Made by a program: the position numbers and the translations under genes
Origin: Zerene cesonia
Taxonomy: Eukaryota > Arthropoda > Insecta > Lepidoptera > Pieridae
NCBI RefSeq assembly: GCF_012273895.1
Contig: NC_052123.1
Location: forward strand, 4,847,482 to 4,911,481
Length of the DNA stretch: 64,000 bases
Reading direction: 5' to 3'
In this document: one piece after another, positions 21,627-34,160 of the stretch
Numbering within the stretch: position 1 is the stretch's first letter
Layout of the letters: every line of letters starts with the position of its first letter
Notes under the pieces: generated by a model
What the model was told of the DNA's origin: nothing
Seen by the model: only the letters and a program-made list of their open reading frames with translations
Database searches by the model: none

Positions 21627-22083
21627 TTATTATATGTATAAATAGGCTTTAAAAATGTTGTATTAATCACATCACATTCAAAAAGTTGAAATGTGAATTC
21701 GCATGTGTCTTGGAATCCCTTCTCATTTAAGTTTTTCCATTAAACTTGTTAGTTAATCATGTATTTAGTATTTAAGTTAGTTAAGTTTGTTGTAAAATTA
21801 TTATTTTTGATATATATTTATGTAACACTGTCGAATGGGGCTTGTCCTGTTATGGCAAGTGATTTTTATAAATAAATAAATAATTTGCTTAAACTTTAAT
21901 CTTACCATTGTTGAAATGTTTTACACATAAGACACGGAAACTTACCTGAAAATAAAGAAAAGATAATTAGTTTTATCATTTATACAAATAACATAGAACT
22001 GAGTAACCTACAAGTATATTATTATTTAGCGTTATATCACATACCTCGGGCAAAGTCGGGGAGGGTCGCTAGTATGCTCTAAA
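21627..22083. other. LINE-like tail and Helitron 3' end
   Basis: 21770-21885 ends in ATAAATAAATAA after CTGTCGAATGGGGCTTGTCC, like a LINE 3' tail. CAAAGTCGGGGAGGGTCGCT at about 22051-22070, closing in AG, is a Helitron-like end. Confidence 0.4.
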
Positions 22084-22240
22084 TCTACACTAATATTATA
22101 AAGAGGAAAACTTTGTTTGTTTGGTTGTAATGAATAGGCTCAAAAACTACTGGACCGATTTTAAAAATTCTTTCACCATTCGAAAGCTACATTATCCACG
22201 AGTAACATAGACTATACATGTACCACGGGCGAACAGCTAG
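22084..22240 (+). mobile_element. E-type Helitron-like copy
   Basis: TCTACACTAATATTATAAAG to GTACCACGGGCGAACAGCTA with final G; both ends are intact. Confidence 0.7.
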
Positions 22241-22489
22241 TATTCAATACAAATACACAACGACTTTACGATAACATCATTAATACACAATTATTTACGT
22301 ATATTTTCGTATATTATTTGTTATCCTACTAATACTATAAATGCGAAAGTTTGTTGTTGTTGCGAAAGGATATTGGCCTAAATATTATCGTATCATCTAT
22401 TGCAAATGAACGATACAAGTCTAAAGTCTAAAGTCTATAAAATTTCAAGCTAGATAATACTATTAGGGCACATTAAATATAACAAAAGT

Positions 22490-22670
22490 GAATTCCCGTG
22501 TCCCCTTGAGGGGTATGGGGCAAATGCATTATCTAGCTCGCTGATCGATTTTCTTTCGGACTAGTTCGTCAGCCGTCTGTGTATCGCTAGACTGAGTCTT
22601 TTTGGTACCGGGAATTGAACACACGACCCCTACGTTCTACACTGTAGCGTTAACCGCTGTATCAAGGGTC
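22490..22670 (-). mobile_element. K-type tRNA-derived SINE
   Basis: Minus strand: head TTGATACAGCGGTTAACGCT (A box-like) and GTGTTCAATTCCCGGTACC (B box-like), then a body ending with GCCCCATACCCCTCAAGGGG and ACACGGGAATT. It is similar to 27389-27589; tail-only pieces are at 24292-24324, 32693-32735 and 48548-48578. Confidence 0.65.
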
Positions 22671-22849
22671 AAGTCTCAATTTATACAAGTCTTCAATAAG
22701 ATTGCACAAGAAAGAAAACTTAAAAATAGATTTAAAACAGTATCCAATTTGTTTGCGGCCTTATCACTTAGAAGTGATCCCTTCCAGGCAACTATGCTAA
22801 AATGTAACAAGCATTATAAGAAACTATTGGCGGGATGAGAGACATATAA

Positions 22850-24646
22850 CATTTAATACTAATTACATGAGTACTTGTAATACATTGTGGGTAATGCGTT
22901 TAAATTGTTAATCCATTCTAGAACTTTCGAACTCGATTGAAGACTTACACTTACCAGCTAATATTAACCCATACGAACCACTACATCATGGCTCATGTAT
23001 CCTGCTGTATTAACTGATACTAAGACGTTACACGTCAATTTAGCTGGTGGAGATAATTAATATATAATAGCACACTCTTGGCACGTCTGGTGTCATATTG
23101 TACACGTAAATCACTATTGGTATGACGCCGGTCGGTGGGTATAACGAGCGCATAAAATTTGATAACGTTTAATTACCATTTGCGTAAGCTTTTATAAAGG
23201 ATCGTTAGGATACTGTCTTTGCGTCGTTTAAATATAGTTGATTGAACTCATTTTGAAGTTATTGCGGTGTTGTTAAAATAACATAGATAAAACAAGTAGA
23301 AATCATTATTTTGTTGCGAATTATAATATATATTTATAGTAATAACAACGAAAATAAGAAAATATTTAAAATACGACGCCATTTTGTATATAAAATTCAA
23401 TAGTATGTAATATTCTTCTACGCTTTACATCGCCTTTTGTCGGTGGTAAAAGATGTGGAAAGGCAATAAATAGATGATAGTACAATCGAGTCATCATCAA
23501 ATATCAAACGTTAGGTAAATGATTTGGCGTATCTGTATGTCAGTCTCCGTGACCATAAGGAATCCCGCACATTAGTTATAATGAAATCTCGATTTAAATC
23601 CGTTAAAAATATTTCAAAACATCAAATGTTCTTATAATTTTAATTTATTTATTTGTTCATTTATAAGTCTTCAACAGACACTGCTAACCATGTAAAACAC
23701 TACGATACAGAATCTTAACTTTTTAATTGCTTGAATAAAAGCGATAAAACTCTAGCATACCGTAGATCAACATTTTACTAGGGATTTACGGGATGTGCGA
23801 TAAATTTTATGGGGTGCCAACTTGGAGATGGCCGTAAAAATTTGTTCCATACAAAATTTTGAACAATACACAGACGTTGGTTTATATTTTATAACATTTT
23901 TATAGATATTTCAGACTACGTTACACGGATTAAAGGGGGTAAAATTTCATTAATGATTGCATAAAATTTATATTTATGTAATGAATAAATAACAAATCAA
24001 TTCAACTGATCGCGGTATCTTTATAACTTTTAATGATAGAAAACTTTGTCATGTTTTTAAATCAGTATGTCCTAGCGTTATATAATTAATGAAATGTTAA
24101 TATAATAATTAGCACTTCATCATTAAAAACACGAGTTTTTATATTTAGACGAGCTTAAGGAAACTAAATTCTAATCGATTTTTAGATTTATAGAATTCAA
24201 TAAAAAAATCTATTGAGTTTAATTTCATTCAGTTGCTGATCACCTACTTGTTTATATAGATAAATCGGTCAGTTTAACACATGTATATCATCTGCCCCAT
24301 ACCCCACTAGAGGACACGGGACTTAACTTAAATGTAACATACAAATAAACAATAAATAATATGACTTAGAAAGTAAAGTGACCCTAATAATATGCCTGTA
24401 GAAATAGTATATAATAGTAGGTAATAACTGTATTCGATGGTCATTTATTTATCTGGACTGATTAAGGTCAAAATACCACAATTAAAACCCACATAAATCA
24501 CTGATGTGTGATATGGATTTGTGCAGGTACAGACAACAAATAAAATGTATTTATTTTTTGATGATTATTTTTAACAAATTAACCAACCCGCCTTCATTTC
24601 AAATTCGGTAAGAAACCCAAAAAAATGCGGACAAAGTGAGAATCTC
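22850..24646. other. AT-rich, mostly unique non-coding stretch
   Basis: Contains a P-arm fragment (GATTTAAATCCGTTAAAAA, about 23591-23609) and a K-SINE tail (24292-24324, CCCCATACCCCACTAGAGGA). No exon was recognised. Confidence 0.4.
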
Positions 24647-24649
24647 CTA

Positions 24650-24871
24650 ATTTTTTTTATGTCACAGTCGGTAATGGAGCCGGTGGGTCGCCTGATGGTA
24701 AGCGCTACCACCGCCCGTGAATATTTGGAGAGACATAATATCGAAGGCAGACTTTACGCCTACACAAATGGATTAGCGACTTGGGGAAGGTATTAAGAAA
24801 GTATTGATGAGAGGAATAAAGGAAAGGAAGGGGTAAGGAAAAGGGCATGGACCTCCAGCTCCGCCTACTCC
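24650..24871 (-). mobile_element. G-family retroposon, 3' part
   Basis: A T run, CAGTCGGTAATGGAGCCGGT and GGTAAGCGCTACCACCGCCC to GGCATGGACCTCCAGCTCCG, so poly-A lies at the low-coordinate end. Confidence 0.75.
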
Positions 24872-25051
24872 TTACAAATAATATTGGTCAAGCAAAACGT
24901 CTAATGTCATTACGAAATATTTTGTCACTAGTGAATATCCAAATATTAAAACAAATATTACCAGTAATCGCCTAATACTATATTACTTACAATAATTTGT
25001 CTCTAAAACATACATCCAATACCATAACAGCATAACTCACTATATCCTACT

Positions 25052-25250
25052 TCCTACTAATATTATAAATGCGAAAGTTTATAAGGATGTGTGTGCGTTT
25101 GTTGCTCTTTCACGCAAAAACTACTGAATTGATTGCAATAAAATTCGGTACGTAGATAGCTGGACAACTAGAATAACATATAGGCAATTTTTATCCCGAT
25201 ATTCCTACGGGATCCGGATTTGCGCGGGTGAAACCGCGGGGCGCGGCTTG
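25052..25250 (+). mobile_element. Lep1-type Helitron, copy A5
   Basis: TCCTACTAATATTATAAATG to GGGCGCGGCTTG; the terminal CTAG is mutated to CTTG. Confidence 0.85.
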
Positions 25251-27388
25251 TATTTAACACAAACAAAATTATACGCCAATTCCAAGGAACAAAAATACAC
25301 AGCACGAGTAAAGCCCTTACTGGCGTAGCGTCAACAAAATCAATAACCTAATATCAACCAAACAGCGACTGAAACCTGACAATTATAGACGAATTCAATT
25401 TGGATCGGATTTTGGATTTTTATTGGATTAACGGTACACAATCCGACTCTGTCACCAAACTTAGTGGATATACAAAGGTACGGTCAGCAAAAAAGGTCGG
25501 ATTTTTTTCTGTGGATTTAAATGAAATTAAGGTTATGCTTCATTGTATTTTTTGGTTTCTTTTGAAGTTATTTAATAGGAAAGGTTGATTTTTGATGTTT
25601 TATTATGTTAAACTTTGAATATTTTTTTTTATTACATACGTCAAACTAAGATTTAAAATTATTACGTATAATAAAGTGAATAATAGTAATTTTTGACTTC
25701 ATTTGAAGTAATTCTAACATACATCGAAATCTGTTCATCCATTAAGTCATGTCGAAATATACTCACATGCCTTACTTTTTAGCCGACTTTAAAAAATAAT
25801 GAGATTCTCAATTCGATTGTTTTTTTGCGTTTGTTACCTAAAAACTTTCAACTGAATGAACCAATTTTGATGATTCTTTAATCCCATTCAAGTCTAGTTT
25901 GGACAATTTAATTATAGTATGGTTTTTTGTTACATATAATGATTTAATAATGAAGTAAACCCCTTTTTAAACCTATCATAAAGTCAAAAAACCTATAATA
26001 TTATCATCATAACATCATCATACACACAAAATTGTTGTAAAACATCCAGCTTTTAGACTTTTCCCCGAATTATATTCCTATTTCCGTTTAATTATTGTCA
26101 CTTTTTTCCACAAAGTATTTTTCCTCGATTATAACATTATTTTAAAAGCGAATGCCTATCCTTGTTTACGATGAGTTTTATTGTTATCCGGTTTTCAAAA
26201 CAGGGGTGGGTGACAATTGGTAACTAGATTTAGCACGCGGCTTCGCTTGCGTTGTATTTGAATAAAAAGTATTGTATTTAATAAACCGGAAAATAATCTA
26301 TTTCTGAGCTAAGCATTCAGACATGATCAGACGTTTTGGGTAGTTGGAGAAAGCTAGTTTAACGCGCTGCTTTCCTCGCTTGCAAGTCTAATAAATAATC
26401 CTATACTCATACAATTTATATATTCCTGTTTATTTTTTTATTTGAATCAGTATAGAGGGAGACTTATTTATTTTTTTATTTAGGGACTTTGAGTCAATAT
26501 TGATTATCTTAGTCCCATAGTATACACAGAATCTTACTGAGACGGCGACTTCACAAAAAAGATATCTTCCAGGCAACAGTAACGTACTGTAATAACATAA
26601 AGTTGAGTTGGTTTAGAAGTATATAATGTTTACCCACATATTGTCACTAGCGGTCCACCCCGGCTATGCCCAAAGTATATTTATAGTCAAGGATCACGAA
26701 CACATCGAAAGGTGTAAAATTTTTTCATTCGGTTCAGTAGTTCCTGATAGTATTGCGTTCAAACAAACCTTAAAGCTTTATATTATTGCCAGTATAGATT
26801 ATTTTCAATATCATTAATACGATATAATGCTAATCAAATTTCCAACCACTTTTACCAACAAACAAGTGGGAATCTTAAAAACCTTCCACAAACAATCGAA
26901 TTGATCTCCATAAATTCAAAGTTTCCACACACAAATCAATATTCATTATGCGTACACTCAAAAGGGCTCGAGAGTTTGCGAAAAAACTTTTCCAAACAAA
27001 CAGACGAGACGGAGATTGATGACTTATAATGCTTGTGGTTTACGGTTAGCAGGTTCAGAGAGCAAATGTCGCCTTCGCTTCGCTTTCGTTTTTTTTTTTT
27101 AGAAAAAGGGGAAAAAGAGTTGCTTGTAAGTTGTTTTTACATTTTTAAAACCAATAGTAATCTAATAGAAGTCTAACTAGATATTGCAATGTTTGAGTTT
27201 GAGTCAGTATTACATTTTTTTTTAATTTTATTATCAGAACAAAAAAATTAACAAGTTAAATGTAGTGTATTACCTAAGGAAATACCACAAAGGTTTAAAG
27301 TAATGTGCGTATACAAATAAATTTACAATAGTACAATTCCGATTATAACTGTCTAATTACATAAAATACTCTATGAGAAAATAATAAG
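25251..27388. other. AT-rich non-coding stretch with weak repeat traces
   Basis: 25800-25990 resembles the AT-rich dispersed repeat, and ACGCGGCTTCGCTTGCGTTG (about 26235) a decayed Helitron end. Short frames at 25400-25588 and 26626-26817 match no known protein. Confidence 0.4.
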
Positions 27389-27589
27389 TGAAGTCCCTTG
27401 CCCCCTAGTGGGGTATGGGGCAAATGATACCCATCTGTTTCATTGATCGATTTTCTTTATGGACACGTAGGTGATATGACTTCTGTGTCCTGCCAGACCG
27501 AGACATTTTTTTTCGAAATCGTTCGAATCGAACCCAGGACCCTTCGTTTCTACGCTCACGCATTAACAACTGTACCAAGGAGGCGGTCA
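27389..27589 (-). mobile_element. K-type tRNA-derived SINE
   Basis: Minus strand head CCTTGGTACAGTTGTTAATG and B box-like GGGTTCGATTCGAACG, with the tail GCCCCATACCCCACTAGGGG. Overlapping frames on both strands are by-products. Confidence 0.7.
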
Positions 27590-27599
27590 ATGAGAAAAC

Positions 27600-28796
27600 A
27601 CTCGTATGAAAAGGTAAATTTTTGCTGGTTATCCTCTACAGCAGTGTGTATCGCGTATTGTTCGAGATCTAATATGAAAAAGTTAGAAAAGAAAATATAT
27701 CGATCAATCGCTTGCCAACTTTACATTTGTTAAGATTCCGGGTCCCAATGAGTTCCCAACTTTGGGAACGTAATCCCATGATCCTGGGAGCCCATGTGAT
27801 AGTTGAAGTCTATAGATTTAGGTAACATAGATTTAGCTAACAATGATTAAAGTCCACGGTATCGACTAAATTTTATGTAGAATCAACTATGATCCAAATA
27901 GTGAACTATTCATACAATTAAATTTAATACTTTAAACTTCAGCTTCATCTGTATGTTTGTATGTAACCGACTCTAGATTTTGACCCACTTAACGGCCAGA
28001 TTTAATTCAAACTCTGTACACTTATCAAGGATCGGTAACAATACGATAATTTCATGAGTTTATTATCCTTATTAGAATCGCTGGGTTTAAATAATTTAAT
28101 TACGTATACTCGATAAGAGCGAGTGAAACCTTTGAATTTAGTATGAAATAATATTGTCGTTTTTTATAGTTTTTTAAAACTATATTTATTAAAATATGTC
28201 TATGGTGTGTTGTAGGTAGAATGATCAGGAACTACTGAATATCAAAAAATGCTTAGCTCACTCCAGAAACCGGCCAGGTTTTACTTTCTTTCTATCTGCA
28301 TTAATATTCAAAGGTTTTCAAATGATGCTAATAAGAGGAAATGGTAAAAGTCACGTGCACGAGCTAGCGATGCCATTCCTAGAATTTCATATCAAATATT
28401 TAGCGTTCACACTTCGCATAGTTTTAATATTTGATACAAGCGATCCGTAAATTTCGTTTCTATCTTCAAGATGGCGCGCTTTTTATGCTTTTTTCTTTAT
28501 AAAGCCTGTTCTGTACTGCTTGAGCTATACTATAGGAGGCTATGCTGAAGATTATATAGTTTTCATGTCCCAAAAAACAGTTTAATTATGAACTCATGAC
28601 ACAATTGAAAGATTGTTCTGAAAATTTGAATGAATGCATTCATATAGAATTCTCTATATCTGCGTTCAATCAAGCAGCTTTCGTATGTTTAATTTGGTTA
28701 ACCAACCATTCTATTTACTCGTCAAAGCTGCATCATGTTATGGTGGCAACAAGGAATTATTTAAAATTATAATAACGGATGTATAAACTCTATGTA
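27600..28796. other. AT-rich non-coding stretch
   Basis: No exon or clear repeat is seen. 28440-28500 contains AAGATGGCGCGC, unremarkable on its own. Confidence 0.35.
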
Positions 28797-28862
28797 TGTT
28801 ATTCCCTCATAGGAGGCTTGTGTCCCAGTAGTGGGAACATATATAAGCTGATGATGATGATA
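28797..28862 (+). mobile_element. J-type SINE 3' end
   Basis: GGAGGCTTGTGTCCCAGTAG, GGGAACATATATAAGC and TGATGATGATGA match the last part of 43424-43738. Confidence 0.65.
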
Positions 28863-28986
28863 GTACATACATCGTTGATTTTCACAGCACAATGCTAATT
28901 TATCAAACGTGTGTTTAAATGCAATTCGTACACTACACAAGTGAAAAGAATTGGTTGGAAAGATAATATCAAATTGCGAGTAAAAT

Positions 28987-29005
28987 GAGAGAGAGAGAGA
29001 GAGAG
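28987..29005 (+). repeat. (GA)n microsatellite
   Basis: About nine GA units. Confidence 0.9.
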
Positions 29006-29171
29006 TAGATATGTTTATACCAGTTATTTTAAATCATTATTTTGTATCATTTAAAAAAGACTGCTATAATAATTCTTTGGTCTCTCGGATGAATAGGCTA
29101 TGTTACTAGGTACAGATGTACCAAGTAACTTTGAAATGTTCTAAGTAGTTTTGTAGTTAAATCGGTACAAA

Positions 29172-29272
29172 CAACCGGATGCCCGTATCCTTTTTCTCTC
29201 CCTTTCCAGTCCATTCCTTCATTCCCATCGTCCATCCTTTCTTTAAAACTTTTCCCCTTATAAGCGAGCAGC
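29172..29272 (+). mobile_element. H-family retroposon, middle fragment
   Basis: CCGGATGCCCGTATCCTTTT to CCCCTTATAAGCGAGCAG. It is broken by the LINE tail at 29274-29395. Confidence 0.55.
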
Positions 29273-29273
29273 T

Positions 29274-29395
29274 TTTTTTTGTGTAATAGGGAAGCGCTTG
29301 ACTACCATCTCGCCTGCTGGTAAGCATAGATGTAGTCTAAGATAGAGCGCGCTTCCCTAGGAGGTACCTGTTCACTCTACTTTTGAAGATTCCCA
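29274..29395 (-). mobile_element. Severely truncated LINE 3' end
   Basis: It has a poly-A tail (T run near 29274-29280), a short 3' UTR, and the last 17 codons of a reverse-transcriptase ORF. It differs from the 750-1033 copy and so belongs to another subfamily. It is packed between G/H-type retroposon pieces at 29172-29272 and about 29400-29500. Confidence 0.65.
29337..29390 (-). pseudogene. Last codons of a LINE ORF2 (fragment)
   Basis: It reads IFKSRVNRYLLGKRALS and stop (TAG at 29339-29337). FKSRVNRYL aligns with FKARVNRFL in the other LINE tail at 822-1028. Nothing upstream of the motif is retained. Confidence 0.6.
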
Positions 29396-29514
29396 GTTTA
29401 TTTTACAGTGGTCCCACCAAATGGCATACATGGGTGGTGGTGACAGTTCACCATCAGGCATAATCCCATCTTGATAGTCCACTATTACATAAAAAACAAA
29501 ATCTTGCCTCTCTA

Positions 29515-29695
29515 TCTTAATATATATAAATCTCGTGTCACAATGTTTGTCCTCAATGGACTCCTAAACCACTTTACCGATTATAATAAAATTTGTACAC
29601 CATGTGCAGTTCGATCCAACTTGAGAGATAGGATAGTTTACATTATTTCAATTACGATAAAAGACTACCCGGGCGGAGCCGGGGCGTGCAGCTAG
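29515..29695 (+). mobile_element. C-type Helitron-like copy
   Basis: TCTTAATATATATAAATCTC to GGAGCCGGGGCGTGCAGCTA with final G. It is 181 bp and more diverged than the tandem pair at 8631-8988. Confidence 0.7.
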
Positions 29696-30061
29696 TAATA
29701 TTATATAGATTTATCGCCTAGCTTCCATTGTGTACACGCTCAACTCTTCCCCGGGGAAACAAGCCCGTCACCTCATCCAGGGATTAGATTACAACACTTG
29801 TATGAAATATTAAATGCGTATTTTGTGACTGACTTTCGGTACTTGCTCTGTATTTTATTGCTTTTTGAGTTACGTTATTAATTTTAATGTTTGTTTTATG
29901 GCAGTTTGTATTTATGGTATACACGTGGTGATATTAAGATCATGATGGACGGTTTTAGGTTTATTCTGAAAGAAAGAAAGATAGAAATGTGGATATTTCG
30001 ATTTCGGAAGGTTATACCCATTTAATTGCTATGGTTTATACATGGTATATTTATTTATTCG

Positions 30062-30346
30062 TCATCATCATCAGTCCATAAACCTTCCCCCTGTGGGACA
30101 CAGGTCTTCTAAGAGTTCAGGGTATAATCGACCACGTTGGCCAAGTGCAGGTTGGCATTTTTAACATGTAGTCGAACTTTTGATTTTTCGATGCCGATTT
30201 CTTCATAATAATTTTCCTTCACTGTTCTAGTAAGGGTGAGGATATAAGGATAAATTGAAAAAAGAAATATTTCTTTCACGCTCGTTTGGTCTCGAATCCC
30301 CGACTTTTCAATTAAAGACTAATTAGCTAACCAATGAGCCAGCATT
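30062..30346 (-). mobile_element. J-type tRNA-derived SINE, full length, diverged
   Basis: Minus strand: A box TGGCTCATTGGTTAGCTAAT, B box GGGGATTCGAGACC, body with GCCAACCTGCACTTGGCC and tail TGATGATGATGAC. Same layout as 43424-43738 but clearly older. Confidence 0.7.
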
Positions 30347-30517
30347 TAAAAATCAACAACATATCAATTAAATTCTTATTGTATTTTAATATTTTGGCAC
30401 GTAAGCAGTTGTACATAGATACATAAACATTAAATATTACACAAAAATATGCCATGGACAACCAATAAGAAATTTGCAATGGATGCCCTATCCAAAATCA
30501 TCTAACTTCATTTCTAA

Positions 30518-30721
30518 TCCAACATACTACTATTAAAAATGCGAAAGTTTGTAAGGATGTATGTGTGTTTGTTGCTCTTTCACGCAAAAACTACTGAACC
30601 GTTTGCATTGAAATTTGGTATGTAGACAGCTGGACAACTAGAATAACATAAAGGCAACTTTTTATCCCGATATTCCTACGGGATACGGACGTAAGCGGGT
30701 GAAACCGCGGGGCGCAGCTAG
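30518..30721 (+). mobile_element. Lep1-type Helitron, copy A6
   Basis: The 5' end has drifted (TCCAACATACTACTATTAAA). The 3' end GCGGGTGAAACCGCGGGGCG then CAGCTAG is intact. Confidence 0.85.
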
Positions 30722-30959
30722 TTAGTCATATTTCAATAGCAATACAGTTAAATACTTATTACTTTACTATTCACACGCGACGCGAACAAAGCATCGATCC
30801 AAGTTAAGTCTAAGTGAAAAACTGTTTACTTTCCCACAGTATCACAGCGCTACGCACAGTACAAACTAAGTTATCTCTGACACTATTGTTTGTTTTAATT
30901 ATAACATACACCTGTCGCGGTAAGCTTGAAGTTGTTTCCTATCAGTATGAGTATTAGAG

Positions 30960-31127
30960 TAGTAGCTGTGCCGCAGTTTTACCTGCGAACCTAAAGCAGG
31001 TATTACTATGATTTTTATTATTCAGGTATATTGCAACATCACTGTTAAGTATGATCAAAATCGGTTAAGTCGTTTTCGCGTGAGTAACAAACATATAGAC
31101 GCAAAATTTCACATTTAGAATAGTAGG
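30960..31127 (-). mobile_element. Helitron-like copy, degraded
   Basis: GTAGCTGTGCCGCAGTTTTA, AAAATCGGTTAAGTCGTTTT and CACATTTAGAATAGTAGGA follow the inverse Helitron-like pattern. Confidence 0.5.
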
Positions 31128-31314
31128 AGAGGAGGGGATTCTAAGACTTGATTTAGAAGATTTGATTTTAATTGAATTGCTTACATAATCTACAAAACAG
31201 ATGTGCAGTTACCTATATAAATTGTGGATAATTTGTGTATCATTCAATAATTTTAATTCAAAAAACAATCTATTTATTTTTTGGACGTTTTTTCATGATT
31301 CCGTACCCAAAGGG

Positions 31315-31360
31315 TCTGTCAGTCTGTCTGTCAGTCTGTCTGTCTATCCGTCCGTCTGTC
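31315..31360 (+). repeat. TGTC-rich simple repeat
   Basis: Imperfect CTGTCTGTCAGTCTGTCTGT array. Confidence 0.8.
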
Positions 31361-31585
31361 ACCAGGCTGTATCTCTCGAATCCAGACAGTTAGACAGTTG
31401 CAATTTTCAGAGATGATGTTGGTATGCCTGTTTGCACTATTCCAATGGATAATTAAAATTCGAGGTTAAGCAACGGTTGGCACGGTCATAAGTTGGCTGG
31501 TTGATAAATTTTGTTGCAGTTGTTCTTTAGCTTAGTGGTGCGGAACCCGTAGTGTCACCGACCGAGTTTTGACCGATTTTTTGTG

Positions 31586-31892
31586 AGTACGCTTCGGCAC
31601 GAATTGAACCAGCTCGCACCGGGAAAGTATCACATCCCCACAGAAAACCGGCGTGAAATAATAGCTTGCTATTGTGTTTCGTACGGTGAGTGGGGGAGCC
31701 GGAGGCCTAATTCCTTCTCCTAGCCCTTCCCAGTTCATTCCTTCTTTCCAGTCATCAATCCTTTCCTTATTCTTTATCCCTTAAAAGCGGGTAGCGCATT
31801 CTTAGAGGTCAGCGAATCTTCATGGGCGGTGGTGATCGTTTACCATCAGGCGAACCACCAGCTCAGTTGCCTGCTATGGCATAAAAAAAAAA
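31586..31892 (+). mobile_element. H-family retroposon, full length, with poly-A tail
   Basis: It shares the 5' half with G (TACGCTTCGGCACGAATTGA, TGAGTGGGGGAGCCGGAGGC). Its 3' half is H-specific (CCTTAAAAGCGGGTAGCGCA, AACCACCAGCTCAGTTGCCT) and it ends in ATAAAAAAAAAA. About 307 bp. It links the two subfamilies. Confidence 0.78.
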
Positions 31893-32152
31893 CACAGACA
31901 CTAATTAATTACAAATTCACATAATAATTGTATTTATCGAACCCACATACCATGTAATTCATGATCATCGTCACAGTATCGCACACGTGTTATAAGTTAG
32001 TTAAGTGTATGTTAAGTTAATGTGCGGTTGCACTCTGTTGCCTGCTTAAACGCCATAACGCACGGTTATCAATGTTAACTTGTAGACAACTTAATTGTTG
32101 CTTAGTGGGTGGTATTCATATGGGCAGAGGTGAGGATGGATTCACATTTGAT

Positions 32153-32262
32153 TTGGTTTGGTAGACTTGGTAGGTTTGGTAGTTTGGTAGTTTGGTAGTT
32201 TGGTAGTTTGGTAGATTTGGAGATTTGGTAGGTTTGGTAGGTTGATTGGTTTAGTCTGTTGG
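32153..32262 (+). repeat. TTTGGTAG minisatellite
   Basis: Imperfect tandem array of an 8-bp unit TTTGGTAG over about 110 bp, with 8- to 12-bp variants such as GATTTGGA and GGTTTGGTA. An open frame across it on the minus strand encodes low-complexity NLPNLPNLQIYQ-type peptide and is not a gene. Confidence 0.85.
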
Positions 32263-32442
32263 AAGATTAAAAATATTAATACGCTTAACGTGCAAAATAA
32301 CAGGCTCGACACTCGCAAATCTTCAAATGAACGTACTACAATGCGCGATCGCCTGCTTATATACGAGTTATACGAGTACTTTGCTAGCAATGTACTCGAA
32401 TAACTAAAGATTGCGATTGTATCGTTTTTGTTTTATATTACA

Positions 32443-32644
32443 CTAGCGCCCCGCGGTTTCACCCGCGTAAGTCCGTATCCCGTAGGAATATCCGAATAAA
32501 AAGTTGCCTATATGTTATTCCAGTTGTCCAGCTGTCTACGTGCCAAATTTCATTGCAATCGGTTCAGTTGTTTTTGCGTGAAAGAGCAAGAAACACACAC
32601 ACATCCTTACAAACATTCGCATTTATAATATTAGTACTAGTAGG
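32443..32644 (-). mobile_element. Lep1-type Helitron, copy A7
   Basis: CTAGCGCCCCGCGGTTTCAC (three bases lost after CTAG) to ATTTATAATATTAGTACTAG then TAGGA. Confidence 0.85.
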
Positions 32645-32739
32645 ATAATATGAACGTTTTCAGCGCCTGCCCCACCCACAACTCCCCTGTTCTGTGTTAT
32701 TGTCCCATGCCCCATATTGGAGTATGGGGCATTATATTA

Positions 32740-33232
32740 TTTTATAATTGTGTATTAGTGCCATTTTTTGCTTTTCAATATGGTATTTCTCTTAATAAAC
32801 CATCCACAATACAAAACGGCTTAACCAATTTTATTAAAACTTGCTGTATTTAACAAATACAACCTCAGTTCCACAAGAACGAACGGCAACTAAGCAATAA
32901 ATTAAGTTCATGTTAACACTAAGTTGGACTGGTCACACCCACTTGCCTGCTCAAGACCCATATAGCACGGTAATCAATGATGTTAAGTTAAACGCCGTTT
33001 AACGTTTAACAGTAGTTTTAACACGATTGCCTGTTTAATTAATTTAAATGAAGGAATTATTTCATTCTTAAGCTGATCAATTTAGGATCTTTAAATTATC
33101 GTTATAACAACTTATTTAAGGGAATAAAGTTGTTTTTGTTATAAGAAATTTATGAAAGATATATAGCGTATAGCGTAGTATTTTATTAAAAAACATAACC
33201 TTCCTTTGCGTTGTTGGTTAAGCAATTTAATA
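32740..33232. other. AT-rich non-coding stretch
   Basis: Follows a K-SINE-like tail (32693-32735, ATGCCCCATATTGGAGTATG). Nothing else is seen. Confidence 0.35.
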
Positions 33233-33516
33233 TTTTTTTTTGGCCATGAACATTTGGACAGGCATAAGGTCAATTGCAGACCTTACGCCTCTACAAATGG
33301 ATTGCTGACTTTAAATTGGTAAGGGATTAAGGATTGATGAGAGGAATAAAGGAAAGGACTGGGAAGGGTAAGGAAGAGGATATGGGCCTCCGGCTCCTCC
33401 ACTCACCGAACGAATCAGCAGAATGCTATTTCACGCCGGTCTTCTGTGGGGGTGTGGTACTTCCCCGGTGCGAGCTGGCCCAATACGCGCCGAAGCGTGC
33501 TTGACTACCACATATA
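33233..33516 (-). mobile_element. G-family retroposon, near full length, lacking its last ~60 bp
   Basis: Minus strand runs from AGTCAAGCACGCTTCGGCGC to the hairpin arms and then directly into a T run (33233-33240). The usual 3' end (CCACCAGCTCCATTGCC) is missing, so the A-rich tail joins at an internal site. Confidence 0.7.
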
Positions 33517-33955
33517 AAATCGTTACTGTGATAAATTTATTTAACTGCCAGTACATAACCGATCAATATAAAGTTATTATATTAATTGCAATATAATATA
33601 ATTATCGTAATTTAACTCCGTTACAATATCGACGTACATAATGTCAATGAATTGAATGAATAAATAATTATTTGGTTCTGCATATTATTTAATGCTAATT
33701 AGCAATTACATAATATTTACTGGTCCTTTTATATGTAATAGGAAGAAAGAAAACACATATAACGTGGAAATATATACATAAAAGAAGGAAAGCATTAGAG
33801 GTCACTTATATAGGTACTATTATAAGATTTATTATAGGATTACTATTTTGCCTGCACTGGTTCTTTTATGTCATAGCGGGCAACTGTGCTGGTGGTTCGA
33901 AGGAATAGTATCTAAGCGGGTTTTCCTTTGACTATGCGGGCGGATAGTTAGTTAT

Positions 33956-34160
33956 CACACTAATATTATAAATGTGAAAGTTTTTTTGTTCGGATGTTTG
34001 TCCGTCAATCACACTGAAAGTACAAAACGGATTTTGATGAAATTTGGTATACAGACAGGGTATGCTGACTTGGGTGATATGACACTTTTTAATCCCGAAT
34101 AAATGCTCCCTTGGGATAAACAAATCTTGCTATCCGGGCGGAAACGGGGCGAGCGTCTAG
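33956..34160 (+). mobile_element. D-type Helitron-like copy
   Basis: TCACACTAATATTATAAATG, ACAGACAGGGTATGCTGACT, AATGCTCCCTTGGGATAAAC and CGGGGCGAGCGTCTAG. Confidence 0.75.

Noticed and set aside
32142..32390. Minus-strand frame encoding a proline/leucine-rich repeat peptide
   Set aside because: It is translation of the TTTGGTAG minisatellite.
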